Positions 1 through 11,563 of a stretch of 64,000 bases of DNA are shown here, in pieces. This DNA comes from Lepraria neglecta (lineage: Eukaryota; Ascomycota; Lecanoromycetes; Lecanorales; Stereocaulaceae), in assembly GCA_033220425.1 (NCBI GenBank), contig CM065652.1, positions 3,224,001-3,288,000 on the forward strand, read 5' to 3'. Made by a program: the position numbers and the translations under genes. The notes below the pieces were generated by a model. It saw only the letters and a program-made list of their open reading frames with translations, was not told the DNA's origin and ran no database searches. Position 1 is the stretch's first letter. Each line of letters opens with the position of its first letter.

Positions 1-1696
1 CATCAGATCATGGCCTAAAATCTCACCCTGACCTGGAAAATGTCAAAAACAATATCCACGACTTGGTGGAAAGCTCTTACCATTAACGCTGGGCAATACC
101 CTGAACGGGATATCCGCATGCTGAATTTGATGTTGTTGTGCTATTTTGGCCGCTCGCTGTGTCCCCACGACAAGACTGTATGAGATCTTCATAGCTCGAC
201 CCTTGTGGGTTGGTGGTATGCCTTTTGGTAAAGGGTGGCTGTAAGTATAGCTTTTACTCTCTCCTGGTTTGAGTCGCAAATCTACAAATAATATCGATTG
301 AGGCGTCGATAATATGGGGACCAATCTTGCGTTGGTGTTGCTCTTCATCTCCTTTATGCTGCTCAATTCATTGCCACCAAGGAGCCCCCCGAGAGACTCC
401 CCTATGTTGCCCCAGCCAAAAGATCCAAGCAACCCACTGTCTCGCTTCGCCGATTCGTTCCGTACCACTCCTCCACCACCCTGGCCACCAATGATGCCCT
501 TTCTTTTGGCTTCCTCGAAGGGACTTTGATTGACCAAGGACCCATCAAGGGTGAATGAACCCATGATCTGCCCGTAGCCCATCATTAGTACCTCTGGTTG
601 TGAGATCTTCATTGGTGCGAGCGATGACCCTTGACGGCTATATGCTGGCCTGTGTATCAAACGACTGTTTTCAGGAGCTATGTATTCAGAAGCCAAGGTT
701 TCAGTAGAGTTGTTGCTCATGGAGTAGAATTCTCCACTGCTCCGTGGTGTGCCATTGATGCTGGCAGGAGATAGAATTCTTGTGGCTGGGTTGAGCTGCT
801 CAATTCCCTTACCGGATTCATGGGACCTAGGTGATAGCGCTCTTCCAATGGACTCAGGTGGTCTATCATTGTAAGATACTGAGGCTTGTCCGGATACCTC
901 GTCTATAGAAGCCGGGACCTGGGGAAATCTAAAACTTGAAAGGGACCCCCGATCTTTTTTCCCAGACACTGGGGCCACCAGCCCATCATCTGCGCCTATC
1001 TGGGGGCTTGATCGCGGCGAATTATATAGACTTGGTCTTTGTTCGGCAAAGGTGGAGGATGCCCGAAATAATGGAGAAGGTACGGTGATTGCGCGTTCAT
1101 TTGCTGTCCCTGACTGGATCATTAGCACGTACTTTAGTGTATATGACAGCCTGCCTACCTGGTGACAGGCCCCCGCTTAACATTGCAGTCCTTCTAGGCA
1201 ATACCTGCAAGCTCGCAGAGCGGGTATGACCACGAGCGGGCAGTTGGGAGCTCAGTTGCGGACTGCGTGAAAGGCCTTCATCGACGGCTTCTCCTCCCAG
1301 AGAGACAATCGAGACTGATCGTCTATGCTTATTGTCACCCCCCTTTTTTTTCCCAGGCACGCCATCTCTGACGCCGGAAGTTGGAGCTTTCGGGAAGCCG
1401 TTCGAAGTGCTGAGGGACAGTGTTTGTTTGTGCATCCTGGCATTGGACGGGGGAAACCCAGGCAGCGAGGTTGAATTCCTGTGAGTAGGCATTCCGGGTG
1501 CGTGCCCTGATCGCATGGGTAGAGTCTCTTTCCATCGTTCGCGATGTGAAGTCTGACCTCGAAATTGAGAGGGTGAGGGCGAACGGCGGAGGTTGCGTGC
1601 TTGGGAGACATTCTTAAATGTTATCACGCACTCGATCTCCTCCCCTGCGAAGACTGTTGAGTTTTTCCATTGCACAGATACACGTATATCTGACAT
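1..1696 (-). CDS. RGP1: Rgp1-family protein (Ypt6 GEF subunit), 3' end off window
   Basis: The N-terminus is an arrestin-like Rgp1 domain start (SDIRVSVQWKNSTVFAGEEI) followed by a long Ser/Pro-rich disordered stretch. Rgp1 works with Ric1 as the Golgi exchange factor for the Rab Ypt6; that role is family knowledge. The visible model has three exons: 1696-1159, 1109-81 and 32-1, the last running off the window. Intron 1110-1158 must end at the second of two nearby AGs (CAGTCAG) to keep frame, giving GLSPG-TANERA. Intron 33-80 restores frame as VNG-QGEIL. The start ATG is the first in the conserved frame. It is divergent from the WD40 gene, with about 615 bp between the two starts. Family call is confident; the C-terminal half is not visible. 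Confidence 0.85.
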
Positions 1697-2311
1697 GGTC
1701 CTGATTCAGGCTGCGGATCACTCCATTGAGTGGAGCTCATATGGTCGGCGAGCATCGATACCTGTCTTGACTTCGCAGGGGCATACCGCAGACAACCAAA
1801 CGCAATTTTAATGAGTCAGTCCAAGTCGGGTACCCAGAGAAAGTAGTCGGCATGTACCGAACATCAGGTCTCTTTTCTAAGAAGCATTTTTGTGTAATAC
1901 AATTAGGTGGACAGGGTTGATAATAAACAGGGACGGAGGCTACTAGGCATGTCATTTAGGGCTAGGGCTTTAATACGTCGTCCTGCTCGTAAGGTCCTAT
2001 AGATAGGCGCAAACGGGAATGCGAATTATAAACAATTGGAGAACGCGGACCTGGACAATGGATCTAAAGTCATTCCTTGTCCGCACCACGTCACTGTCAC
2101 TCTTTCGCCCAATTTAATTGTTCCCACGCGTTTGACAGCCGTGTGTGCTTGAACTATTTTGGAATTGGGCCTCTGGGATCAAGCATCTCTTTACCATCGG
2201 CATGAACAATAATGATGCTTTTGAGCAACGTCTTTTGGCTCGACACCTCTTGTGGCTGAACTTGCTCGGCGACTCGATGTTACATAGCCCAGGCTGCCCT
2301 CCCAAACCAGG
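1697..2311. promoter_or_regulatory. shared divergent promoter region, Rgp1 / WD40 protein
   Basis: This non-coding stretch lies between two divergently transcribed genes and so must hold both promoters and 5' UTRs. I see no recognisable RNA gene or repeat in it. Small ORFs here lack family resemblance. Confidence 0.5.
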
Positions 2312-5300
2312 ATGAACGCGATTGGCCACGCCGCAAGCCTGAGGCTTACACCGAAGAATAGATTCCATCCAACCAACACCCCCACTCACACGCCTGTGAA
2401 GCAAGCTCGAGAAGACAGCAGCTTGCAATTGACTCTCAAGAATGTTATTGGGACTACGACAAGCTCGGCCAATGCGTTCGATGCGATCCCCGCACATCAC
2501 ACCTTCGTCTGCTGCGCAGGCCCGTCGGCCATCCTCTCTCAGGTAGATGAGAATCTCAACATTACCCAACGATTGTTTCGGGCTAGACCCAATGCCTCTC
2601 CTGTGAATCCAACACCTTCGTTCTACAATCCTTCCACACCGCCGAACACGCCGGGAAGAAGCCGTCAAGGCTCACCTCTTAAGGATGCAGGCTATGGGCT
2701 CGGGTCTACCGCATCCCTAGAATATGCGGCAGATTCTCAAGGCCAGGGCAGAGCTGGAAATCGAAGCAGAGAAAGTACATGCGTATCGCTGAGTCTCTAC
2801 GGCAAATTCCTAGCCGTCGGAGAGGTTAGTCCCCACGGCTATTCTGGTTGGTTGACTCTAATCAATGCCTGCAGACAGGATACAACCCTAGAGTGATATT
2901 GTTCTCTACCGCATCCGATGCTCCATCAGATGTCCCTTTATCAGTACTCAGTGACCATAGCTTTGGCGTATCCTCCGTTGCCTTCTCTCGAGACTCTAGA
3001 TGGCTTTGCACCCTTGGGAACAGCTACGATGGTTTCGTGTTAATATACTCAATCAACCTTAAGAGCGGTTTGGCCAGACTACATTCTAGCAACAAATGCA
3101 GCAACGTGCATTGCATAATATGGATGGGCTCGAGGGTGGTCAGTATCGGAATTCGCCATGTCAAGGTATGGAGACTTGAACGAGCTACGCCTAGTTCCCC
3201 TTCAAAAACACGGCTTGATGTAGAGAGCAACCTCACCGGCCCACCGGGAAGCCCAACCCCGAGGACCTTCTCCGGACGGAACTGCCTCCTTGGAGAGCTC
3301 ATCGATGCTACATTTACTGCTGCTGTTGCAATCTCTGATTCTAGAGCGATCCTATGTACTGTCCAGGGCGACATCTGCCTGCTAGACGACACTGACCGCA
3401 CGCAACGGCTTGAAAGGGTTGCTCGGGCCGATTTCAAGATTCACTGCGTCACATTCGATCGCAACGGAGGTCTAATCTGGATTGCGGGGGAAGCAGGCAT
3501 CACGAAGCCTATGAATTTGGACGACTTGACCCAGCCTAATAAATCATCGATCTCCACCGCGGCGATATCTTCTCTTCAGTCGAAGAAGGAGCCGAACATA
3601 GAGCAACGACCCATCACCTTGGCCATAGGTCTTGTGCGTGGACGGGTCATTTCCGTCAATGCCAATCGGATCATCGAAATCAGGACAGCTGAGGCAATCA
3701 GCTCGACCTCGGACTTGACCATGATTTCTAAAAGACTGCCAGCTCATGAAAGTGCTGTGCTTGGGGTGCGCAGCCTCCTACCTAAGTCCGAAGAGGACGG
3801 CCCCGATTTCCTTACTTTCTCTGCAAAAGGCACTGTGCTCTTCTGGCTGCTTAATGGCACATGCACGGGTAGTACAGAGATTCCTCTGGATCAACCAAGC
3901 TGCCCTGAAGATGGCGATACGAATGAAGTGAAGACGGTGGTACCCTTCGATGCTGATAGCTGTCTAGCCTCTGGAGATAAGAGTGGGGTTTTGAGGTAAG
4001 ACGCAAGCCCGTTCATGCCGAGTGATGGTGCTGTGCTAAATTTTGTTGTCTTCAGGCTCATTGATCAATCTGATAATGAAAATTTCGCCGTGCAGGCACA
4101 TAATGGCGACATCAACGGCATAGCTATCACTAAAACAGAGAGCCAGACTATTGTTGCGACTTGCGGAAGAGATAGGACGCTGCAGGTCTTTCGCAAAGTT
4201 GGCCTCGAACTGAATCTCCTCCAAACCTTGGACGATCACGCGGCTGCAATAGGAGACCTCACCTTCCTGGACGGGCCGTCCACGCTTCTATCAGTCTCCT
4301 CGGATCGAACGATCATCGTACGGAAAATGGCATCCGGCGAGGGTGGGTCATTAGCTTACATCCCAATTCGAGTTATCAATCTCAAAGCAAGTCCTGTCTC
4401 CTTTACAGGCGTGCCGACGGAGCCAAACGTTATGGTAATTTCCACGATGGACCGCCAAATCCAAAGATATGACATCTCCTCAGGACGGCTTCTACACAGC
4501 TTCAAAGCCTCGGATCCGGCGACCGGCGACAGCGTGATAATGAGCTCGCTGGAAGTACAGAAACTCGAAAAAGCCTCGAGCTCGCAGTTGCTTCTTGGCG
4601 TATCTTCGACAGACAAGTCCATTAGGATTCATGACTACGACTCCGGTTCGCTTCTTACAAGGGAGCATGGGCAATTAGCTGTGTCGGCCATCAAGCTGAT
4701 CCAGGAGCCTACAAGCAATGAACATATGCGCAATCATCTGATCAGCTGCGGCCTTGACGGTACGGTCATGACGTGGGAGCTGTGTTCACATCTGCGAAGG
4801 AATAGTGGGTCTGATGGAATTCCGAACGGCGCCAATGATACTGAATCACCCACAAAAGCGAACGGAACTCCAACTCAACCCTTGCGACGAATCTTGTCGA
4901 AAGCGGAGATCTCTAACTTCCAAAAATCGTTAGAGAGTGAAAGTGACACCGTGTCACCGATAAGCCGAGCCCCCTCACCGTCTCGAGTCCGACGCAAAAC
5001 CTCGAGATTCTCGTTAGCTGCTACTCCTAAGCTCGCCCCGCCCACGCTGCCAAACGGATTGAACTCTCCTATGTCTCCTTCTCGTGGAAGATTCGATCGT
5101 CGATCCTCTCAGGAACACTCACCGACTGGACCAAGCCTTCAAAGCAAGCAGAATTTCAAAGCCAAACGCCCATCTTTAGATGACCGACGTCGAAGCAAAA
5201 GTACAGCTAATCTTAACGACCTAAACGACTCAGCTGAGCAACTCTGCAAGGTTTTGCAGACCTTTCGGAAGAGGATCGCCTCAGCAGCAGCCGAGAAGCT

Positions 5301-5559
5301 CAATCCTGGTACGGGACAAGAACTGGAAGGTGAGCTCAAACTTGCCCTTAGCGCGTTGAGTGAGAAGACTAGGAGGAATCACGTGAGCAGCGAGACTATG
5401 GCAGACGACATTCTAGACGTCTACCTGGCTAAGATGATTGATGAGAGGCTTGCTTTGAAAGCAAAGTCTGAGGAGATGGAGAAGAATAAAGAAGCGACAG
5501 GAGTCAACGAGGTCGAAGCGACTGCTGGTGCACAGGAAAGAGCTTCCGAGTTGGAATGA
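2312..5559 (+). CDS. WD40-repeat protein of the MABP1/WDR62 type
   Basis: The three-exon model is 2312-2824, 2875-3995 and 4056-5559, giving 1045 residues. Both introns (50 and 60 bp) have GT-AG ends and restore frame exactly (VGE-TGYNPR; SGVL-R-LIDQ). The protein opens with a short disordered segment, then LTLKNVIGTTTSSANAFD, typical of fungal relatives of mammalian MAPK-binding protein 1/WDR62. Two WD40 propellers follow (for example HSFGVSSVAFSRDSRWLCTL and AHNGDINGIAITKTESQTI), then a Ser/Pro-rich linker and a short C-terminal helical region rich in Lys/Glu. The likely role is scaffolding in the cytoplasm; fungal function is not established. The start is the first ATG in frame; an upstream exon cannot be excluded. 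Confidence 0.82.
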
Positions 5560-6085
5560 TAGCTGCCGGCAGCTTGGCGTTTGGACAATGTTTGAAAACA
5601 TCGAATTGTGCGCGATCAGGGTTTCATTCCTGATAATCGAGGATCCGGAGCGATATTCAGGCGGAGTCTAGGATAGGTCCAGAGCGCCGTCATACATAAA
5701 TGTTGGGGGTATGCGCAATATTAGCAGGAGTTTGAGATGATTTGGAGCACGGTTCGGCATATGGGTTGGCAAACCCCCAGAAAGGCAGATGCGTTGGGAA
5801 ATTCCCTAAAATCATTGGCGTCCAATTCAGAGGAGGAGCAGCATACGACGCCTGGATGGCTTTCTTCACGCGACATTTCATTGCTCATAGAGTTTTGCTT
5901 CTAGCACAGGCTGCTTCTGCAGCGAGCTGGCCTTCCAAGATGAAGATGAACTAGTCTTTCGGCGTTGAAAGTGGTATGATAAATCTTGAGATCGATTTTC
6001 TCACTGATACTCCTGTACAAATGCATGCGTAAAAAAATGTATCCAACCAGCTACGAGAAAATGAAAAATCCCACAAGATGCTATG
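5560..6085. other. convergent 3' intergenic region
   Basis: The region lies between the 3' ends of the WD40 gene (+) and the oxygenase gene (-). It should contain both terminators and poly(A) signals. No coding or repeat feature can be supported. Confidence 0.4.
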
Positions 6086-7826
6086 CTACCACAAATTCAC
6101 AATACTTCTTGCAACAGCCCCCAAGATTTTAAAGCCCATGAACCCAGCAACACCTAACAACCCGCACGCAATAACCAACGCCTGAAGGTTCCGCCTCTCA
6201 ATGCCCTGCGCTTTGATGCCAGATTCCTCCACATCCTCCATCTTCGTCGTCTTCGACAGATCAGGAAGATACTTAAAATCAAAAGTCGTCTCCTCCCCAA
6301 GCCCGCTCTTATTCTCCACAATAACTTTCCAAAAGATTTTTCGTAAAGCCTAATCACGCTTCTCAGCTGGGTCCTCCTATATTGAGGGAAATGGGAGCTC
6401 ACCGCAATCTGCCTCCGATCCAAATACGGAATCGCCCTATACGTATAACAAATGCCCATAAAGAAAACACACTGCCCCGCCGCCAGTGCCCACTGGATGG
6501 TTGAGAGTCAGCAATCCCACTTTAAGATGATTTCCAAAGCCATGGGTGGAAGGGAAAACAATTACCCAGAAGGAAAACCTACATAATAAAAAGTCGGCCT
6601 CCCAAGCCCAAGTGCATCACAAAGCTCATCCCCATTCAACCACCGCGCATTAACAAGCAAGAAATCCACACTAGCAAAACTCGGCGGCTGTCCCGCCAGA
6701 CTCTTAATGATGTTGTTCGCGAGCACCTTCCCCGTCTGTGTCGGCTTGATCTCATACATAATCAACACCTCCATGATCATCTTCGCCTTCTCCGGCGTCT
6801 CAAAAGGCTCGGTGGGTGTTCCGGTTAGGTACGCTATGTAACGCCATAGAGCTATGTAGTCGATGACATCTTGTTTGGTCATCCAGATGCCTTGGCGTGG
6901 GAGAGAGAGCCAGATTAGGGTGGCGGAGAAGGTGCCGATTGTGGCTATGCAGTCGAGGTCGTTGATTGGGATTCCCCAAGCGGAGACGTCGTAGTAGCCT
7001 GGTCGAGTTTGGGCTAATTTCATTATTCGTTGGCGGACGGCTGCGTGCAGGAGGCGGACGCGGATGGAGGACGCGTGGCCGGCTCCGCCGGGTTGGATGG
7101 AGGAGAGGGACTGGGTGCATTGGAGGATGTGTTGGGTTGTTTCGCTGCTATTGTTAGCCGAAGGTGAATTGCATATAGAGACATCTATACGGACAATAAT
7201 CGATGCCTTGCCACTTTTGTAGAAAAGCCACCTGACGAGAAACGTCACTACATTGAGAAAATCGTGATGGAATTCAATGGCAGCAAACCTGTGCGAGTCA
7301 ACGTTTCTACCACTCTCGCCGCTCCCTAGATCACCTTTAGCTGGACCTGACAAAGTCCAAATTCAAGAATACGAACCATACCACCAAGCAGCGACTGAAA
7401 AGCCAGACCCGTCAAAGCAGGCCCACCATATCTATAAAAAACGTCCTGGCCCCTTGAAATCTGCTCCCAGTCCACCCACTCAGGTACGGTGGTGACTTCA
7501 GTCCAAAGCTTCCCCAAGACCTCATCGTTCTTTGCATTATCCCGCAGGAGCAGGTAAAGATCTCGTTTAGGTTCGGAGGTTTCTCCGCTAATGCCTGGAG
7601 TTTTTACTTCTTCCTTTGGCGCACGGTTATTCCGAGGCAGAGCCGAGCGTGGAGGCAGAGAGATAGTGTTAAGTCTTTCTAATGATTGTTCGCCTAACAG
7701 GTCATATGAATGCTTCATTGGCTGGGTTTGTTCTGGCGTCAAGTGGTCCTCCGTCAATTGAAATGTGTATCCATAGACAGTCCGCGTTTTCTCATCTCTT
7801 CTGTAGAAAGGGTTTGGCCAAGCCAT
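6086..7826 (-). CDS. MpaB-like (DUF2236) membrane oxygenase
   Basis: The six-exon model is 7826-7377, 7325-7289, 7231-7195, 7144-6583, 6492-6403 and 6349-6086, encoding 479 residues. Every junction restores the family sequence: GGM-GAARVVETL, RTG-GFSTKVARHRL, RL-FETTQHIL, FYY-WALAAGQC and QIA-ALRKIFWKV. The third intron uses the rare donor GTCCGT. The product matches the ER-bound oxygenase MpaB/MpaB'/rubber-oxygenase catalytic domain (DUF2236), a haem-dependent C-C bond cleaving family; MpaB itself cuts a farnesyl chain in mycophenolic acid synthesis. One hydrophobic helix lies near the C-terminus (ALVIACGLLGVAGFMGF). No biosynthetic partners sit beside it, so the substrate is unknown. Confidence 0.85.
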
Positions 7827-8594
7827 GATTGGATATCAGAGATATGCAGAAATCAAGCTAAACAGCATAACTGAGTATGGAGTATTTTAAAGAACACCGA
7901 AGCGAAGACGAATGAAAAATTATTTAGTCTCAAGGCGAAAAGTAAGCGTCATCACTCCTCAACGTCGATCGCGCAGCAGCCATTCCATCTAGTAACAAGA
8001 TCGACGTTGTAGGATACATGTTTGCCAAACCAGAATTTCCTCAAGTTTTCATCTCTGTCTTGAAATCAATGACCATCATACAGTGAATAAATATACGCCA
8101 TGGAGACATGCAACTTCGAGCAGAGCCTCGGTCATCAATTACGTCATGTCTTAGCGTTAGGGCCACTTCTAGTTCGGCGAAATACCCAAGAAGATGAGGA
8201 TTGTGACTTGAAATTGCAAGCGCTTTTTGTTTTTGGTCTCAAACAATTGAATGGTAGCCTTACAAGCATTACTTATGTCACCCCTAGTTGCTCTCTTCAG
8301 CTGTTTTTCGCATGAAGGTTGCCTGGCTCGAGGGCATCAAAACAATCTGGATAGTCCCCCAGCTTGACATTCAATATATCTGAAAACAAGCTGTGTGCAG
8401 CTGGTGAATTAGGCCAGAGACCCAAACAGAGTTCCTATCGCTACTCGGTGACCATTTTTTCGCGTCAAACTCTTGGATACGGCCTGCTGCTATGATGCAG
8501 AATCGAGCGACTATCGTCCGGATTTTGGTGCTACCTGCGAGCCTGGATCTTCGTACACATAGGCATCGCAACGCCAAGTGCCCTACCAAGTCAC
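7827..8594. other. intergenic, oxygenase upstream region
   Basis: This includes the promoter side of the MpaB-like gene. Open frames here (for example 8100-8315 +) are short and show no family signature. It borders the MFS relic at 8595. No other feature is supported. Confidence 0.35.
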
Positions 8595-8970
8595 TCATGG
8601 TGTCTCTGGTTTCCGCAACTTGAAACACTTCTGGCTGGCAGCAATAAGAGTCGCTGCACCAGCCATGGGGATAGCCAGCGCGAAAGCAAGGTGCAGTCCT
8701 TTCATATAAGCGTCGTCAATGCCCGACAGCTGGTTTGGCGAAACTTCTGGACCTGGGTTGCGCCGACTTCGACAACGCTTGCAGGATAGAGTCCGGGGTT
8801 GGTGTAGGGCAAGGCGTTGATGAGCGAGTTCTGAAAGATTGACTGGCCTGCAGACACGATGAGAGCGCCACCGAAGACTGTTCACAAGGGGCATGCCGTC
8901 ATTAGAGCATAATGCGTTTATTAGCTGTGGCGGGCCCCACCTCCTCAGGCTTGGCATTAAAAGAAGACAG
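8595..8970 (-). pseudogene. MFS drug-efflux transporter relic (C-terminal part, frameshifted)
   Basis: Read on the minus strand, three frames in succession carry pieces of one MFS multidrug/toxin-efflux-pump C-terminus. The first is KPEEVGPATAN near 8950, broken by stops. The second is FGGALIVSAGQSIFQNSLI then LPYTNPGLYPASVVEVGATQ. The third is NQLSGIDDAYMKGLHLAFAL followed by AGAATLIAASQKCFKLRKPE ending at 8595. Order and spacing match the last transmembrane segments of DHA1-type, 14-TMS fungal exporters. The first two thirds of the gene are missing and at least two frameshifts are present, so it is not functional. Confidence 0.75.
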
Positions 8971-9544
8971 AAATCTGCCCCCAGCTCAGTCGGGAGCTCT
9001 CCCAGGGCTGCCGCTTTTAGCAAGCGAGCTGGGTGACCGGGGGTGATGCGACTGTTGTAATCCGTTGCTTGATTGCTTTCTATGCGATTCCAGAAGCCTG
9101 TTGCTAGCCGTTCTTTGTCTGTTTTGACCATATATGGGGCCCTGGGGCCCCCCATTAGCTAGATATCCTTCCCAGCCTATTGCCACATTGCAACAGTAGC
9201 TGCTGTCGCATAGCTGACTTGCTGATCCTGCTCATACTACGGACAGCAGGCCTACTTGTTAATCCTGCTGAAAGATGGGGACATGGGCTATTGCTGCTAA
9301 GCGTGCTGAAACGTGCTTTTATCGATGTCTTGGCTAGAAGACTGCTGTAAGGAGTTTTTGAGATTTGCCGATGAACCTGCATCTTTAATATATCATTGAG
9401 TTGTGTAAGAATCGCATAGTAAAGCTTGAGGCGAAAATAACATCTAGTAAAATGATAGAGTGACTCCCAGACGGCGTCAGTTGCCAACTTCCATATCAAA
9501 TGTTTTGTTTCGACTCTCAACCCTCCAAAACCATATTAAGCTCA
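8971..9544. other. intergenic, no supportable gene
   Basis: A 121-codon open frame at 9155-9520 (-) has no recognisable domain and no promoter context, and I do not call it. The upstream transporter sequence expected beside the MFS relic is absent. Confidence 0.3.
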
Positions 9545-10032
9545 CTATGAAGGTTGAATATCGAATGCAACAAATGCCCTGTTTCCATCTCCCCCATAAG
9601 AAGTAACTGTGGTATTTTCACCAATTGTTCGTGTAAATCTGTACTCGTTGTCCCCGATGGTAGTATTCTTGAACTCCGCCATGAAACCCTGTCCGTTTAG
9701 GTCTTGCATATGATATCCTATCTTTCCCTTGATTGTCCGAGTAAATTGTTGTTCTCGGCGACGATCCAGCGCTCCTCCATACTCTTGATGATCTCGGGTG
9801 CCGTCAGAATCCACGGGTTGGATTCATTCCACTTGCCGGTTTCAAGAGATGCATTGGCGCGGCGCAGTTCAAAGCGGGTTCTGTTAAGGATGAGAATAGC
9901 GACCTGTAGCTTGGCAAGGTGGGGAACGCTGTTGAACTCGAATTTCCTTTGAATCCATTGGGGAACAGAGTCTTTTCTGATGGCGCTTTCGGCGGCGCGG
10001 ACGAAATGTTCGGCTATGCCGAATTTGCCCAT
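9545..10032 (-). CDS. hypothetical protein, probably two exons
   Basis: A 104-codon frame from the ATG at 10032 overlaps a second frame ending at 9545. A 65-bp intron (9718-9782, donor GTATGG, acceptor GATAG) joins them as EIIK-R-YHMQDL, giving 140 residues. Features seen are an amphipathic N-terminal region (GIAEHFVRAAESAIRK) and a Gly/Thr-rich beta-like C-terminus (EYRFTRTIGENTTVTSYGG). I do not recognise the family. It lies in a decaying neighbourhood, so a frameshifted relic is equally possible; the suggested intron is inferred only from splice sites and frame. Confidence 0.35.
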
Positions 10033-11563
10033 TGTGACGAGGGTTGAATTGTCGTGTTTGGACTTGCAGAAGGATGGTATATCAGAAGAGAATCTAGGTA
10101 TTGAGATTTTCGACGTAGATTTGATGCATTCATGGCCTTTTATGGCTACTTCCCAGGATGCTGCGTGATAGCTGACGGGAATTTATGACTGGCTGAACAT
10201 TGGCGCTTGGGATGATAGGAAGGATTGCATTGAGTGCTAGACCGACTTCAGCAACGAATAGCATTTGAGTTAGTTACGTCGGTATTAGATGTGGCTTACT
10301 GAAACTCCACATCGAGACAAGTGAGCTACGAGCGTCGCCAGAAGTGGGTAGCTGATTGCCGTTCTAGACCGCTGAGCTCTTAGCCTTTAGCCTCATCTGC
10401 AGCGCTCTCGATGAAGACTGACTCTTGTAGACATGACTAAAGAGCCAATGAAAGCCACTAACAAGTCGACCTCAGCGTCATAAATTGTGACCAGTGCATC
10501 CTCCCAAAACTTGGAAGTTAGAGAGAAGACTCAATATCGGAGGTTCGCAGAAATGGCTGATTGGGTGCCATAGTGCAAGGGGGAAAAAGCTATAGATTAC
10601 CCTGAATTTGTAGGCTTTCCTGCTCCCCATCGATCCCCTGCGGTTGATTCTCCCTGCCGATACGCCTTGATACGTAGGACCTTATGGCAAAGCCACCCAT
10701 ATTAGCAAAGAAACTATGCACGATTGTCCATCAGCTAAGACCGAGACTAAGATATGAATACAGAGGTCTAGATCAACAGCCGGAACTGCGCATGAAGCCG
10801 TTGAGACTCAAATCTGTGTTGAGCTGACGGATGATAGGTCGAGGCATAGCTGTGCCGGAAATCTAAGAGGCATTGCTTAGAGGAACGTGCATTAGACCCT
10901 GTGTTGTGATGTTTCACCGGCTATCCGACCCGGTTGAACTCGTGGTGGTCTAGAGCCGTGGAGAGAGATTGTGGCTGGCTGAACATGGAGAATGAGAAGG
11001 AGTCCAGAAGAATGGACTGTTGACGATGGAGAATGTGGCTGGCTGAAATGTCGACGGTGTGTGCGTTCGGCAACATTAGTGCGATGGGGAAATATGGGGG
11101 AAATCCCAAGACGGAAATCACTAGGGAAGTTTTGGCAGTCATACTAGCCGAGAGAAGTTTGACATATGCAACCAACGATTCTGTTATCACATTTCGACCA
11201 GTCAACATTCAGTCCGCCTTCTGGGCTTACTCGAAGTCGGAATTGCGAATTGCGGCAGATGCATGATTCCCACCTGTGCTGCCAAGCGCCAGCTTACGGT
11301 GTGAACCAATGATTGAATGTGCGGGCATGCTTGGTTGGAAATCGAGCTTTGTGGCGTTGAACAACAAGCAAAGCTGAGGATGATCATACCAGTCACGACA
11401 CATGATGGAACGCTCTCGAATCTTGTTCTAAACCTGAGCTCGGTGCATATATACCACTAAGAGGCCCACCAGCACAAAGACAAAAGGCGAAAAAATAAAT
11501 ATTAGAGGTGCAAGATTCCCTGTCTTTCCAAAGCTCCCCCACTGTTTCCCCATAAACGAGACC
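10033..11563. other. 1.5-kb intergenic stretch upstream of the amino-acid oxidase
   Basis: No family-like coding sequence was found on either strand. Around 10971-11046 the words 'gtggctggctgaa' and 'atggagaatg' recur as imperfect direct repeats, too short to classify. The last few hundred bases should contain the oxidase promoter. Confidence 0.35.
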
